A stretch of DNA of 64,000 nt, from contig CANGTQ010000013.1 of assembly GCA_947456955.1 (NCBI GenBank), forward strand, positions 1 to 64,000. The letters run 5' to 3'. The position numbers and the translations under genes are program-made. The notes below the pieces were generated by a model. The model was given only the letters and a program-made list of their open reading frames with translations. It searched no databases and was not told the origin of the DNA. Shown piece by piece: positions 42,383-52,811 of this stretch. The first letter of the stretch is position 1, and every line of letters starts with the position of its first letter. This stretch comes from Flavobacteriaceae bacterium (GTDB lineage Bacteria; Bacteroidota; Bacteroidia; Flavobacteriales; Flavobacteriaceae).

Positions 42383-42579
42383 ACAAATATTAAGATTAAC
42401 TTAAAAATTGTTAAACGACCGTTAAACTGATATTTCGAAAAATAGAAATTTATAATTTTACGTTCAAATAATTTAAAATGTTAATGACTATGAAATGAGC
42501 ATAACCAAAAATTTGTCTAAAAATAAGAGGCTGTTATGCGAATTACATATTACCAATTAAAAACAAAAATTATAGACAT

Positions 42580-43968
42580 ATGAAACGATTATCAAGTTTA
42601 TTTTTTATTTCTTTATTAAGTGGCGCGACCACACTTGGTGCTTACAAATTATTTATTGAAGGAAAAAACAATCGCAATTCGATTGTGACTATGGCATCTA
42701 ACAATTATGCTAAAAATGTAGGTTTATCTGGTGAAGCGATTGATTTTACTGCAGCTGCAGAAAATACAGTTCACACCGTTGTTCACGTTAAAAATGTTTC
42801 GGTAAGAACCGTTTATAATCCGATGATGCAATGGTTTTACGGAACTAATGGCGGACAACAACAAGAACAGATCGGAACAGGTTCTGGTGTTATTATTTCA
42901 GAAGACGGTTATATTGTAACCAATAATCATGTAATAAAAGATGCTACAGAACTTGAAGTAACTCTAAACAATAATAAATCATACAAAGCAAAACTAATAG
43001 GAACCGATTCAAAAATGGATATTGCGTTGTTAAAAATAAATGCAGACGAGAAATTAGCCTATTCTACATTTGCTGATTCTGATCAGGTGAAAGTTGGCGA
43101 ATGGGTTTTGGCCGTCGGGAATCCATATAATCTGAATTCGACTGTGACTGCCGGAATTGTTTCGGCAAAAGCCAGAAATTTAGAAGATAATGGCATTCAG
43201 TCATTTATACAAACTGATGCAGCAGTAAATCCAGGAAATTCTGGTGGTGCATTGGTTAACACCCGAGGCGAATTGATTGGAATTAATACGATGATTTCAT
43301 CCCCAACAGGAAGTTATGCTGGATATTCATTCGCAATTCCATCAAACATTACCCGAAAAATCATTGAAGACATTATGGAATTTGGCAACGTACAACGAGG
43401 GATTCTTGGAATTGAAGGCGGCGAATTAAATAGCAAAGCTTCTAAAGAATTAGGCGTTAATGAAACCGAAGGTTTCTACATCAATAAAGTAACAAAAAAT
43501 TCAGGTGCCGAAAAAGCAGGCCTACAAAAAGGTGATATTATAAAAAAACTAGACAGTCAAAATATTAATACTTACGCCGAACTTTCTGGATATATCAGTA
43601 CCAAAAGGCCAAATGATAAAGTGCAAGTAACTTTCGTTCGAGATGGAGAAACTAAAACGGTACCAGTTACTTTAATCAAAAATGAATTAGTTACCACCGA
43701 ATTTAAAGGATTAGAATTGGAAAACATTGAAGCTGCTGATAAAAAGAAATTCAGAATTGATTATGGTGTCCGAATTAAAGAAATCAATAACGAAAATCTG
43801 AAACCTTATTATGACCAATTAAAAGGCGGCATTATTCTTTCTGTGGATAATGTAAAAGCTACGGATGTAGAAACCATTTCCAAGATTTTAAATAAAAAAG
43901 ACGAAAATCAAAATATAAGTATTCAAATGCTTAACAGAATTGGGCAAGTCATTCAAGTAATTTTATAA
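42580..43968 (+). CDS. degQ: Periplasmic DegP/DegQ-type serine protease
   Basis: 462 residues. N-terminal signal anchor (MKRLSSLFFISLLSGATTLGAYKLF), trypsin-like domain with triad H117 (TNNHV), D147 (KMDIALL) and S221 (GNSGGAL), then two PDZ domains (about 270-360 and 375-460). It degrades or refolds damaged envelope proteins. Orthologous naming between DegP and DegQ is not certain. Confidence 0.9.
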   Translation: MKRLSSLFFISLLSGATTLGAYKLFIEGKNNRNSIVTMASNNYAKNVGLSGEAIDFTAAAENTVHTVVHVKNVSVRTVYNPMMQWFYGTNGGQQQEQIGTGSGVIISEDGYIVTNNHVIKDATELEVTLNNNKSYKAKLIGTDSKMDIALLKINADEKLAYSTFADSDQVKVGEWVLAVGNPYNLNSTVTAGIVSAKARNLEDNGIQSFIQTDAAVNPGNSGGALVNTRGELIGINTMISSPTGSYAGYSFAIPSNITRKIIEDIMEFGNVQRGILGIEGGELNSKASKELGVNETEGFYINKVTKNSGAEKAGLQKGDIIKKLDSQNINTYAELSGYISTKRPNDKVQVTFVRDGETKTVPVTLIKNELVTTEFKGLELENIEAADKKKFRIDYGVRIKEINNENLKPYYDQLKGGIILSVDNVKATDVETISKILNKKDENQNISIQMLNRIGQVIQVIL

Positions 43969-43990
43969 GGTTAATAGGTTAATTTAGTTT

Positions 43991-44022
43991 AAAACCAGTT
44001 CAAAATTTGGACTGGTTTTTTT
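43991..44022 (+). terminator. Terminator of the DegQ-type gene
   Basis: AAAACCAGT...ACTGGTTTTTTT hairpin 23 bases after the stop, loop TCAAAATTTGG partly paired. Confidence 0.8.
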
Positions 44023-44070
44023 GTTTATAAAAAAATTACGAAATCGTTTTCGTAAAAGACTTCTATTTTA

Positions 44071-44078
44071 TACTTTTG
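44071..44078 (+). promoter_or_regulatory. -7 promoter box of the GAPDH gene
   Basis: TACTTTTG, 66 bases before the ATG at 44145. Confidence 0.5.
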
Positions 44079-44144
44079 CTCAAAATTATTAAGATTCCGA
44101 AATAAATTCGGGGTAGACAATACAACTAAAACTTTTTTATTTTT

Positions 44145-45593
44145 ATGGACAATAACAAGTTATACGAGAAGGAATTATCTTTTCAGGCTGACAGACGCAA
44201 AGCTGCCGTTGAATTAATTAAAATTATCAGCGATTTGTGGTATGACAAATCAATAGAATTGGTTCTTTTTAGAAATCAATTAATTGATAGAAATGTGAGT
44301 GATATTATCAACTTTCACGAATATGCCGGTGAGTTTGTCCAAAAACCAATCAATATCTTTGATTCTGTTGAAATAGCCCGCTCTATTCAAAATTTAGACT
44401 TACCTCCATCCCGAATTGACATTGGGAAATTAACCTATGAATTTCATCTTGAAGACAATAAATATAATGACAGTCGTGCCTTTGTTATTGATAAATTAAA
44501 AAATGCAAAAGATTTTAAAAACTTAAAACCAAAAGATGTAGTCTTGTATGGCTTTGGTAGAATTGGTCGTTTGTTAGCTCGTGAAATGATGAGTAAAATG
44601 GGTAAAGGAGAACAACTTCGTCTTCGCGCTATTGTAACCCGTGATAGAAATGACGCTTCTTCTTTAGAAAAAAGAGCTTCATTGTTGCGTTATGACTCTG
44701 TTCATGGAGATTTTCATGGTTCAGTTCAGGCCGATGCTAAAAACAACGTGTTAATCATTAACGGAACAACAGTTCATGTTATTACAGCCAATTCACCCGA
44801 AGAAATTGATTATACTCAATTTGGAATCGAAGATGCCTTAGTAATTGATAATACTGGTGCATTTACAACCGAGGAACAATTGAAACGCCATTTGTCTTCA
44901 AAAGGAGTTAGCAAAGTTTTATTGACTGCACCGGGTAAAGGTGTTCCGAATATTGTTTATGGAGTAAATCATACCGATTATAACCCAGAGAATGTAGACA
45001 TTTTTTCTGCCGCCTCTTGTACAACCAATGCTATAACTCCGGTATTGAAAGTAGTTGAAGATACGCTTGGTGTTGTAAAAGGTCATATTGAAACTATACA
45101 CGCCTACACTAATGATCAAAACTTGGTGGACAATATGCATAAAAAATACCGCCGTGGTCGTGCAGCTGCCTTGAATATGGTAATTACTGAAACTGGGGCC
45201 GGAACTGCTGTTGCCAAAGCATTGCCTAGTTTAGCAGGAAAATTAACTTCTAATGCCATCCGTGTACCTGTTCCAAATGGTTCTTTGGTAGTTATGAATT
45301 TAGAGGTTAGCCAAGAAACTTCTGTTGAAGAAGTGAATAAAATCATGAAAAAATATGCTCTTGAAGGAGAATTGATTGAACAAATCAGGTATTCGTTGAA
45401 TAACGAATTGGTTTCTTCAGATATTGTTGGAACAGCTCAACCCTCAATTTATGATAGCAATGCTACAATTGTTTCTGGAGATGGAAAAAATATAGTGCTC
45501 TATGTTTGGTATGATAATGAATATGGATACAGCCATCAGGTAATTCGTTTGTCAAAATATATAGCAAAAGTCAGACGCTATACTTATTATTAG
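44145..45593 (+). CDS. gap: Glyceraldehyde-3-phosphate dehydrogenase (long Bacteroidota type)
   Basis: 482 residues, about 140 longer than the classical enzyme because of an N-terminal extension of about 125 residues that is common to flavobacterial homologues. The NAD site YGFGRIGRLLAREM, catalytic Cys in SAASCTTNAITP, and the phosphate-binding HAYTNDQNLVD region are all present. Glycolytic/gluconeogenic enzyme; cofactor preference not predictable by eye. Followed by a strong terminator. Confidence 0.93.
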   Translation: MDNNKLYEKELSFQADRRKAAVELIKIISDLWYDKSIELVLFRNQLIDRNVSDIINFHEYAGEFVQKPINIFDSVEIARSIQNLDLPPSRIDIGKLTYEFHLEDNKYNDSRAFVIDKLKNAKDFKNLKPKDVVLYGFGRIGRLLAREMMSKMGKGEQLRLRAIVTRDRNDASSLEKRASLLRYDSVHGDFHGSVQADAKNNVLIINGTTVHVITANSPEEIDYTQFGIEDALVIDNTGAFTTEEQLKRHLSSKGVSKVLLTAPGKGVPNIVYGVNHTDYNPENVDIFSAASCTTNAITPVLKVVEDTLGVVKGHIETIHAYTNDQNLVDNMHKKYRRGRAAALNMVITETGAGTAVAKALPSLAGKLTSNAIRVPVPNGSLVVMNLEVSQETSVEEVNKIMKKYALEGELIEQIRYSLNNELVSSDIVGTAQPSIYDSNATIVSGDGKNIVLYVWYDNEYGYSHQVIRLSKYIAKVRRYTYY

Positions 45594-45615
45594 TAGATAA
45601 TTAATTCAGTAGAGT

Positions 45616-45654
45616 AAAATCCGTTTGGTTTGTTTAAAGCTAAACGGATTTTTT
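45616..45654 (+). terminator. Terminator of the GAPDH gene
   Basis: AAAATCCGTTT / AAACGGATTTT arms around GGTTTGTTTAAAGCT, ending in T. Confidence 0.85.
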
Positions 45655-45825
45655 AGCATTTAAACAATGTTTAAATAATAATAATTCCGTTTTATATTAT
45701 ATAATCATTGTTTTCCGTACCTAATATTACCCAAAGTGACTTACAACACATTAAAAAAGCTTTTTTTGTTTGCTTATCATGAGCTGTTTTGCCTTCAATG
45801 AAAGAATTAAATCAAATCTAAACAA

Positions 45826-45854
45826 AATGAGTCCGATAAAATATCGAACTCATT
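45826..45854 (-). terminator. Hairpin downstream of the aconitase gene
   Basis: 13-base arms AATGAGTTCGATA / TATCGGACTCATT with one mismatch, followed on the minus strand by TTTGTTT; 90 bases past the aconitase stop. Confidence 0.5.
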
Positions 45855-45943
45855 ATTATCAAAATTAATTTTAAATTTGTCTAAACTTTAAGGTGCAGTC
45901 AACTACTGTTGAGCAGTTTTTTTTATAAATCTAGATGAAAAAA

Positions 45944-48208
45944 TTAAGCTTTTCCGGCAGCAATCAAGTTCAATGCAGAACCAGCTACATACCAGCCAAT
46001 TTGACTATCGTTATAGGTGTGATTTGCCAAAATAACATCTTTTGAACCATCAGCATGAACAAATTCTAAAGACAACGGTTTACCTGAAGCAAATTCGGTT
46101 AAGTCTAAGAAATTAATAGTGTCGTTCTCCTGAATTTTATCATAATCCGCTTCGTTAGCAAATGTCAATGCTAACATTCCTTGTTTCTTCAAATTTGTTT
46201 CGTGTATACGCGCAAATGATTTTACCAAAACTGCTTTAACTCCCAAAAATCTTGGTTCCATAGCGGCATGCTCTCTGGAGGAACCTTCGCCATAGTTGTG
46301 GTCACCTACTACAATTGTTGGAACTCCAGCCGCTTTGTAAGCTCTTTGAACAGCAGGAACTGAATCGTATGAACCTGTTAATTGGTTTTTAACTTTATTA
46401 GCTTCTTGGTTAAAAGCATTCACTGCGCCAATCAACATATTATTAGAAATATTATCTAAATGGCCGCGGAAACGTAACCAAGGTCCAGCCATTGAGATAT
46501 GATCCGTAGTACATTTTCCAAAAGCTTTGATAAGTAATTTTGCTCCTGTGATATTTTTACCATCCCAGGCATCAAAAGGCGCTAGCAATTGCAATCTATC
46601 CGAAGTTGGAGAAACTGCAACCTGAACACTACTTCCGTCAGCGGCCGGTGCTTGAAAACCTGCATCTTCTACATCAAACCCTCTTTTTGGCAATTCATCC
46701 CCGTGAGGTGGATTCAATTTTACTTCTTCCCCTTTATCATTCAATAAAGTATCTGTAATTGGATTAAACGTTAAATCTCCCGAAATGGCTAAAGCGGCAA
46801 CCATTTCCGGTGACGTTACAAAAGCATGAGTATTTGGATTCCCATCAGCACGTTTAGAGAAATTTCTATTAAACGAATGCACAATGGTATTTTTTTCTTG
46901 TTTATCGGCTCCAGATCTATCCCATTGACCAATACATGGACCACAAGCATTGGTAAAAACTTTGGTACCCATTTTCTCGAAAGTCGCAATGATTCCGTCT
47001 CTTTCGATAGTATATCTGATTTGCTCTGAACCCGGATTGATTCCGAATTCAGCTTTTGGTGTTATTCCGTGTGCAACGGCTTGTTCCACAATTGATGCCG
47101 CACGAGCCATATCTTCATAAGAAGAGTTGGTACAAGAACCAATTAGTCCCCATTCAATTTTTAATGGCCAACCGTTGGCGGCAGCTTCTGCTTTCATTTT
47201 TGAAACAGGAGTTCCTCTGTCCGGAGTGAATGGTCCGTTGATATGTGGTTCTAATTCTGATAAATTGATTTCAATAACCTGATCAAAATAGTTGTGCGGA
47301 TTAGCATATACTTCAACATCTCCAGTTAAATAACCGGCTACTTTATCTGCAGCATCAACAATATCTTGTCTATCGGTCGCAGCCAAATATCTTCTCATTG
47401 AATCGTCATAACCAAAAGTTGAAGTAGTCGCTCCTATTTCGGCACCCATATTACAAATGGTTCCTTTACCCGTGCACGACATATTAATGGCACCCTCACC
47501 AAAATATTCAACGATAGCTCCGGTTCCTCCTTTAACGGTAAGAATATCAGCTACCTTTAAGATTACATCTTTTGGCGCTGTCCAGCCATTCAATTTTCCG
47601 GTTAATTTAACTCCAATTAATTTTGGAAATTTCAATTCCCATGACATGCCCGACATTACGTCTACAGCATCGGCACCACCAACACCGATAGCTAACATTC
47701 CTAATCCTCCGGCATTAACCGTGTGCGAATCGGTACCAATCATCATTCCACCTGGAAACGCATAATTTTCTAAAACTATTTGGTGTATAATTCCAGAACC
47801 CGGCTTCCAAAACCCAATTCCATATTTATTTGATACTGAAGAAAGGAAATCAAAAACTTCTTTTGATTGTGAATTGGCTGCTGCCAAATCAGATTTAGCA
47901 CCATCTTTTGCCAAAATTAAGTGGTCACAATGAACTGTTGTTGGAACCGCCACTGTCTTTTTTCCGGCATGCATAAATTGCAATAAAGCCATTTGAGCAG
48001 TTGCATCCTGACAAGCCACTCTATCGGGAGCAAAATCAACATAATCTTTTCCACGAGTGAATGCTTGTGTTGGATTTCCTTCCCATAAATGTGAATATAA
48101 AATCTTTTCAGATAAAGTAAGAGGACGACCAACAATTTGTCGAGCTTTATCAACTCTTTCTGCCATAGTCGCATAAACTTTTTTAATCATTTCAATATCA
48201 AAAGCCAT
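45944..48208 (-). CDS. acn: Aconitate hydratase (mitochondrial type)
   Basis: 754 residues, the length and N-terminus of the mitochondrial-type aconitase found in Bacteroidota. Iron-sulfur ligands in GSCTNSS and ACGPCIGQW; substrate segments VPTTVHCDH and [10 protein letters not shown]. Converts citrate to isocitrate in the TCA cycle. Monocistronic by appearance, with a -7 box 62 bases upstream and a hairpin downstream. Confidence 0.95.
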   Translation of the reverse strand: MAFDIEMIKKVYATMAERVDKARQIVGRPLTLSEKILYSHLWEGNPTQAFTRGKDYVDFAPDRVACQDATAQMALLQFMHAGKKTVAVPTTVHCDHLILAKDGAKSDLAAANSQSKEVFDFLSSVSNKYGIGFWKPGSGIIHQIVLENYAFPGGMMIGTDSHTVNAGGLGMLAIGVGGADAVDVMSGMSWELKFPKLIGVKLTGKLNGWTAPKDVILKVADILTVKGGTGAIVEYFGEGAINMSCTGKGTICNMGAEIGATTSTFGYDDSMRRYLAATDRQDIVDAADKVAGYLTGDVEVYANPHNYFDQVIEINLSELEPHINGPFTPDRGTPVSKMKAEAAANGWPLKIEWGLIGSCTNSSYEDMARAASIVEQAVAHGITPKAEFGINPGSEQIRYTIERDGIIATFEKMGTKVFTNACGPCIGQWDRSGADKQEKNTIVHSFNRNFSKRADGNPNTHAFVTSPEMVAALAISGDLTFNPITDTLLNDKGEEVKLNPPHGDELPKRGFDVEDAGFQAPAADGSSVQVAVSPTSDRLQLLAPFDAWDGKNITGAKLLIKAFGKCTTDHISMAGPWLRFRGHLDNISNNMLIGAVNAFNQEANKVKNQLTGSYDSVPAVQRAYKAAGVPTIVVGDHNYGEGSSREHAAMEPRFLGVKAVLVKSFARIHETNLKKQGMLALTFANEADYDKIQENDTINFLDLTEFASGKPLSLEFVHADGSKDVILANHTYNDSQIGWYVAGSALNLIAAGKA

Positions 48209-48269
48209 AGTATATTGGGTTTAATTATTTAACTGCGTTCTGTTCGGCCATGCGGCCTCGAGTGCAGTG

Positions 48270-48277
48270 CAAATTTA
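48270..48277 (-). promoter_or_regulatory. -7 promoter box of the aconitase gene
   Basis: TAAATTTG on the minus strand, 62 bases before the ATG at 48208. Confidence 0.5.
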
Positions 48278-48408
48278 CGAAAACGTTGTACTTCTATAAA
48301 AGTTTTTCATAAAATATATTGATTCGGAGTGCTATTTTACGAAATGATGATTTTTGCTGTAGCTTTTTTACAAATACGTAATTAAAAGCACTATAAAACA
48401 AATATTTT

Positions 48409-49518
48409 TTATTTTTTATCTCTTAAATCCATAATTGGTTTTTCATAAAAACGGTAACAAACATAACTTATAAGAATTAATACCGTAAAATAAAAAGCTG
48501 TAATCATATGAAATTGAATTAAAGTAGTATTCTCTCTATCTACAAATAACATAATCAATTGCAAAATCATACTGTAATGAAACAAATAAATAGCGTATGA
48601 AATCTTGCTGATAAATTCAATTGGCTTTTTTATTATTCCAATTGTAGTTTCTAGCTGAGAAAAAAATGGCATATAAAATGCAATTGAGATTGAAGCCAAC
48701 GGAAGATAAATAACATTCCAAACAAAGGGGTAAGTGTCGGGTAAAATTTGTAAAAAGCCCATTCCAAAATACATAAACATCATAATTAGTGCTCCAAATA
48801 TAGCGGAAAGATATTTGAATTTAGCCCAGCTTTTTTTATAATTTACACTAATCCAACTGCATAATACTCCGATAAAAATGGCATCTAATCTATAAATCAC
48901 AACTGATTTAAGGGAAACATTCCACTCATCGAGCGTAGTTGTTTTAATATTGATTTGATACCCTATTTTAAAAACAATAAATAACATAATCAATAGTACT
49001 ATTAGCCATAGAAAAAACCTACTCTTGATTTTAGGTTTGAATAGAAATGATAGCACTAAGAGTGACATAGGCAAAATTACATAAGCCCATTCTTCAACAG
49101 ACAAACTCCATGATTCGGGGAAAAAGGTTGACATTCTAGAAAACCCATTTTGGAGAAATATAAAATACAATCCTAATTTAGGAATAGAATATCCTAAAGC
49201 AGTTGTAATTATTATGTTAATAATCAGTATTAGATAATAATTTGGCAATGTTCTAAACCATCTTCTTCTGAGGAAATAAAAAGCGCTTTTTATGGTATAA
49301 TCATCCTTGATATAAATACTATAAAGCATTTTCCCAATCAAAAAACCACTCAACACAAAGAAAAATTCGACTCCTAAAAACCCAAACAACGAAAAAAGTT
49401 GTATAATTATACTATCTTTTGGATTATATATCCATAGAATATGCGAACACAAAACCATGGCAATTGCCATGGCACGCATTAAATCAAGTCCAAAAACGCG
49501 GGTTTTATTATTTGTCAT
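48409..49518 (-). CDS. Membrane acyltransferase (acyltransferase 3 / OafA family)
   Basis: 369 residues, about ten membrane helices. N-terminus GLDLMRAMAIAMVLCSHIL and the downstream GVEFFFVLSGFLIG, RRWFRTLPNYY and FPESWSLSVEEWAY motifs identify the acyltransferase-3 family. These O-acetylate sugars or other envelope polymers. Overlaps the upstream paralogue by 11 bases; the two are about equally diverged along their length and look like a tandem duplication. Confidence 0.9.
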   Translation of the reverse strand: MTNNKTRVFGLDLMRAMAIAMVLCSHILWIYNPKDSIIIQLFSLFGFLGVEFFFVLSGFLIGKMLYSIYIKDDYTIKSAFYFLRRRWFRTLPNYYLILIINIIITTALGYSIPKLGLYFIFLQNGFSRMSTFFPESWSLSVEEWAYVILPMSLLVLSFLFKPKIKSRFFLWLIVLLIMLFIVFKIGYQINIKTTTLDEWNVSLKSVVIYRLDAIFIGVLCSWISVNYKKSWAKFKYLSAIFGALIMMFMYFGMGFLQILPDTYPFVWNVIYLPLASISIAFYMPFFSQLETTIGIIKKPIEFISKISYAIYLFHYSMILQLIMLFVDRENTTLIQFHMITAFYFTVLILISYVCYRFYEKPIMDLRDKK

Positions 49519-50644
49519 TTAACTTTAAATTTTTAGCTCTGAATTGGTTAATTGGTTTTTCAAAATAGGTGTAAAAAAGGTAACTTAAACCAACAGTAAT
49601 TGACAGATATAAGATAGCAAATAGATTCAATTGCCATAACCTGAAATGTTTCGTGTCGATAAAATATTTTAGCAGAAAAAGCACTACACTGTAATGCAAC
49701 AAATATATAGAATAGGCAATATTGCAGATAAAAGTAATCCCATTTCCGATTGCCTGAGGTGGTGATTTCCAATTCAATAAAAAAGGAATAAATAAGCAAA
49801 TAGCTGTCGAAACTAAAGGCAAACACAAGATATTCCAAAACCAAGACGCATTGGTTAACCTTAATTTAAAAACAACAATGTACAAAAACAAAACCAGAAA
49901 CAGCAATAGGCCAACGGCTAAAAATAGTTTTCGTTTTGACATTATGAATTCTTTATAATTATGATAAAAATAACCAAAGAGCACCCCAATCAAAACCGAA
50001 TCGATTCTGTAAATCACCACCGAACGAACCGTAAAACTCCAAATTCTCAACTGCAAATTGGCAGAATGTATATCATAATATAATTTCAAAAGAAAGGTAA
50101 AAGCGATAAGTCCAATTACAACCGTTAAAAATAAAACCTGTTTAGATGCTTTAATAAATGTCTTTGATACAACCAACAAAATAATCACCACAAAAATATA
50201 GCCCATTTCTTTGACGGGTAAACTCCAGGATTCGGGGAAAAAAGCAGGAATTGGCGAACTAAAATTTTGAATCATCAAAGGATATTTCCATACTTCGGTA
50301 ACTGAAAATCCAAATAACAAATAAATAATAGTGATTATCAGAATGACCAAATAGTAACTTGGCAAAACACGCATTAATCTTCTAGTTATAAATAAACCGG
50401 CGTCTTTTATGGTGTAATTTTCGTGAAGAAATTGTTTGTAAAGCATTCCTCCAATTAAAAATCCGCTCAGCACAATGAACAATTCAACACCCAAAAAACC
50501 ACTCGCATCTTGCATTTTTCCTAGAATTCCACTCGAATTATAAATCCATGACGAATGCGAAAACAATAGTAAACTTATAGAAAGTGCTCTTAAAAAATCT
50601 AAGCCGAAAAATCTTTTTGCGCTTATTTGTTTTCTATCGTTCAT
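49508..50644 (-). CDS. Membrane acyltransferase (acyltransferase 3 / OafA family)
   Basis: 378 residues from ATG 50644; an in-frame upstream start at 50680 would overlap the divergent gene. Same motifs as its downstream paralogue: GLDFLRALSISLLLFSH, GVELFIVLSGFLIG, RRLMRVLPSYY, FPESWSLPVKEMGY. In the last motif VKEMGY replaces the VEEWAY of the paralogue. About ten membrane helices. Probably modifies a surface glycan or lipid. Confidence 0.9.
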   Translation of the reverse strand: MNDRKQISAKRFFGLDFLRALSISLLLFSHSSWIYNSSGILGKMQDASGFLGVELFIVLSGFLIGGMLYKQFLHENYTIKDAGLFITRRLMRVLPSYYLVILIITIIYLLFGFSVTEVWKYPLMIQNFSSPIPAFFPESWSLPVKEMGYIFVVIILLVVSKTFIKASKQVLFLTVVIGLIAFTFLLKLYYDIHSANLQLRIWSFTVRSVVIYRIDSVLIGVLFGYFYHNYKEFIMSKRKLFLAVGLLLFLVLFLYIVVFKLRLTNASWFWNILCLPLVSTAICLFIPFLLNWKSPPQAIGNGITFICNIAYSIYLLHYSVVLFLLKYFIDTKHFRLWQLNLFAILYLSITVGLSYLFYTYFEKPINQFRAKNLKLNDK

Positions 50645-50667
50645 ATAAAACTGTAAATTTGACTTCG

Positions 50668-51807
50668 ATGAGAAAATCAAAGATATATAAATTTTTAGGA
50701 GTTCTAATTTTGCTCGCTCTTATTGGGGGCGGAATTTGGTATTGGCAATTGCCCACACGCCATAAAGCAATTTTAAAATCTTTTTTGTTTGAAAAATTAG
50801 GTGTTGTAAATCCAAATTGGAAGGTGGAAAACAAATCAGAAACCTATAGAATGATTTCGCCCGAGTTTTATATTGACGGCATTTACAAATCGATGGAAGG
50901 TCCGAAAGCCTCTAATTATGTGCAACTTTCTCAAGATTCTACTTTGCTTTGGTTAACAGGTTTTCATGTCAAAGCTATAGATTCAAGAACATTAAAAGGG
51001 ATTTCAAATGATTTTATTTGCCACACAAATGTTGATTTTAACGACGTATACTATTATAGTTCTTTTCATTTAAACAAACGAATTGGCAAACAATATCCGC
51101 GATTGACATCGCTTTCACATGGGATGGAAAATTTTAGTTTTCCCGACGGTTATGGCGTTCCGATGAAAGGGAATGAATTCTTGTATATAACCACACAATC
51201 TTTAAATCACAATCTTCCGGAAGCTAATTTTTGGATGCGTCATGAAGTGGATATTAATTATTCAATAGAAAAAAACTTGAAACCATTGATGAGCCGTACG
51301 GCTTTTATTATGCTTCCGTTTAATCAATCTAACCCCTTTAAATCGCCCTTAGACCCGGGCACTAATCAATGCATTCCTGTTGAAACCAAAAACCATACGT
51401 ATGATGATGGAAAAGGCAATAAACTCTCCGGTCATTGGGTAATTCCAGTTGGGAAAAACACCTATAGAAGTACTATAAATGAGCAATTGCAGCTACAAGA
51501 CAGTTTGCGTTTACATGCTGCAGCGATTCACGTTCATCCGTTTGCAACCAAAATTTCATTGTTTAATAAAACAACAAATAAGCCTATTTTTATAAGCAAA
51601 ATTGTAAATCATAAAGGGAAAATCGGCTTAAACAGTATCGAACCTTTTTCTACTGTAGAAGGCATATGGCTATTCAAAAATCATGAGTATGAAATTGTAT
51701 TGGATGTTGACAATACAAGTCAAATAAGCCAAGACATGATGGGAAGCATGTTTTTGTTCTTTTACGATAAGGAATTGGATGAATTACTTCAGAAAGGATT
51801 AAAGTAA
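50668..51807 (+). CDS. Membrane-anchored protein, possibly copper-monooxygenase-like
   Basis: 379 residues from ATG 50668, 23 bases from the divergent acyltransferase start. One N-terminal membrane helix (about 8-26, FLGVLILLALIGGGIWYW), the rest extracytoplasmic. Two halves of beta-rich sequence. The second contains AAAIHVHPFATKISLFN and a late QDMMGSMFLFFYD; an H-x-H pair and a downstream Met in a beta domain recall the copper-binding half of ascorbate-dependent (PHM-like) monooxygenases. That is a weak resemblance; I cannot confirm the other His ligands. Its 3' end overlaps the convergent MoxR gene by 9 bases. Confidence 0.6.
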   Translation: MRKSKIYKFLGVLILLALIGGGIWYWQLPTRHKAILKSFLFEKLGVVNPNWKVENKSETYRMISPEFYIDGIYKSMEGPKASNYVQLSQDSTLLWLTGFHVKAIDSRTLKGISNDFICHTNVDFNDVYYYSSFHLNKRIGKQYPRLTSLSHGMENFSFPDGYGVPMKGNEFLYITTQSLNHNLPEANFWMRHEVDINYSIEKNLKPLMSRTAFIMLPFNQSNPFKSPLDPGTNQCIPVETKNHTYDDGKGNKLSGHWVIPVGKNTYRSTINEQLQLQDSLRLHAAAIHVHPFATKISLFNKTTNKPIFISKIVNHKGKIGLNSIEPFSTVEGIWLFKNHEYEIVLDVDNTSQISQDMMGSMFLFFYDKELDELLQKGLK

Positions 51808-52752
51808 TTTATCAATAATCATTTCCTCAGTGATTCCTTCGGCGTCAGCTTTGTAGTTTTTTATAATTCTGTGACGCAGAATTCCGGTTGCTACCGCTTT
51901 TACATCTTCAATATCCGGAGAAAATTTTCCGTTGAAAGCAGCATTCGCTTTGGCAGCCAAAATTAAATTCTGCGAAGCTCTTGGTCCGGCACCCCAATCT
52001 AAATAATTCTTAATATAGTCATTAGATAACGGATTGTTAGGACGCGTTTTGCTAACTAAAGTAACCGCATATTCTATAACATTATCTGCTACCGGGATTC
52101 TGCGAATTAAATGCTGAAAATCTATAATTTCTTGCGCCACAAATAGTGGATTAATTACTGGTTTATTATCTGATGTAGTCGATTTAACCACATCAACTTC
52201 TTCTGTAAATGACGGATAATCCAATTTGATGGCAAACATAAAACGGTCTAATTGTGCTTCTGGCAAAGGATAGGTTCCTTCTTGCTCAATTGGGTTTTGC
52301 GTTGCTAAAACAAAATAAGGCAAGTCTAATTTATAATTCTGACCTGCAATGGTCACCGAACGTTCCTGCATAGCTTCTAACAAAGCTGCCTGCGTTTTTG
52401 GTGGCGTTCTGTTAATCTCATCGGCCAAAATAATGTTGGCAAATATGGGACCTTTTATAAACTTAAAATTTCTACTTTCGTCTAGAATTTCACTTCCTAA
52501 AATATCCGAAGGCATCAGATCGGGTGTGAATTGTATTCTTTTAAAATCTAATCCTAATACTTGTGATATTGTATTCACCATCAATGTTTTTGCCAAGCCG
52601 GGAACACCAACTAGCAGTGCATGCCCACCCGAAAATATACTTAGCAAAATTTGATCTATAACATCGTCTTGACCTACGATTATCTTAGCAATTTCTTTTT
52701 TAAGTTCGGCTCTTTTCTGAACTAAATTTTGAATGGCGGCTACGTCTGACAT
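51799..52752 (-). CDS. MoxR-family AAA+ ATPase
   Basis: 317 residues. Walker A GVPGLAKT, Walker B IILADEINR, and the MoxR lid QEGTYPLPEAQLDRFMF. MoxR ATPases act as chaperones in assembling metal-containing or envelope complexes, often next to vWA-domain genes, which are not adjacent here. Preceded by repeated AT-rich units. Confidence 0.92.
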   Translation of the reverse strand: MSDVAAIQNLVQKRAELKKEIAKIIVGQDDVIDQILLSIFSGGHALLVGVPGLAKTLMVNTISQVLGLDFKRIQFTPDLMPSDILGSEILDESRNFKFIKGPIFANIILADEINRTPPKTQAALLEAMQERSVTIAGQNYKLDLPYFVLATQNPIEQEGTYPLPEAQLDRFMFAIKLDYPSFTEEVDVVKSTTSDNKPVINPLFVAQEIIDFQHLIRRIPVADNVIEYAVTLVSKTRPNNPLSNDYIKNYLDWGAGPRASQNLILAAKANAAFNGKFSPDIEDVKAVATGILRHRIIKNYKADAEGITEEMIIDKLL

Positions 52753-52764
52753 CTTTATTAAGTA

Positions 52765-52792
52765 TTAAGGAATTAGGATTAAGGAATTAGGA
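52765..52792. repeat. Two tandem 14-bp units upstream of the MoxR gene
   Basis: TTAAGGAATTAGGA at 52765-52778 and again at 52779-52792. Similar units lie upstream of hisS (29862-29937). Confidence 0.7.
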
Positions 52793-52811
52793 TTTCAATA
52801 ATCTATATTTA

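Larger units (their letters stand above)
45594..45943. other. Gene-free region between convergent gap and aconitase genes
   Basis: No ORF. Holds the gap terminator and a second long hairpin (both listed). A further short TCAAC-TACT-GTTGA stem with T-run lies at about 45902-45925. Confidence 0.7.
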
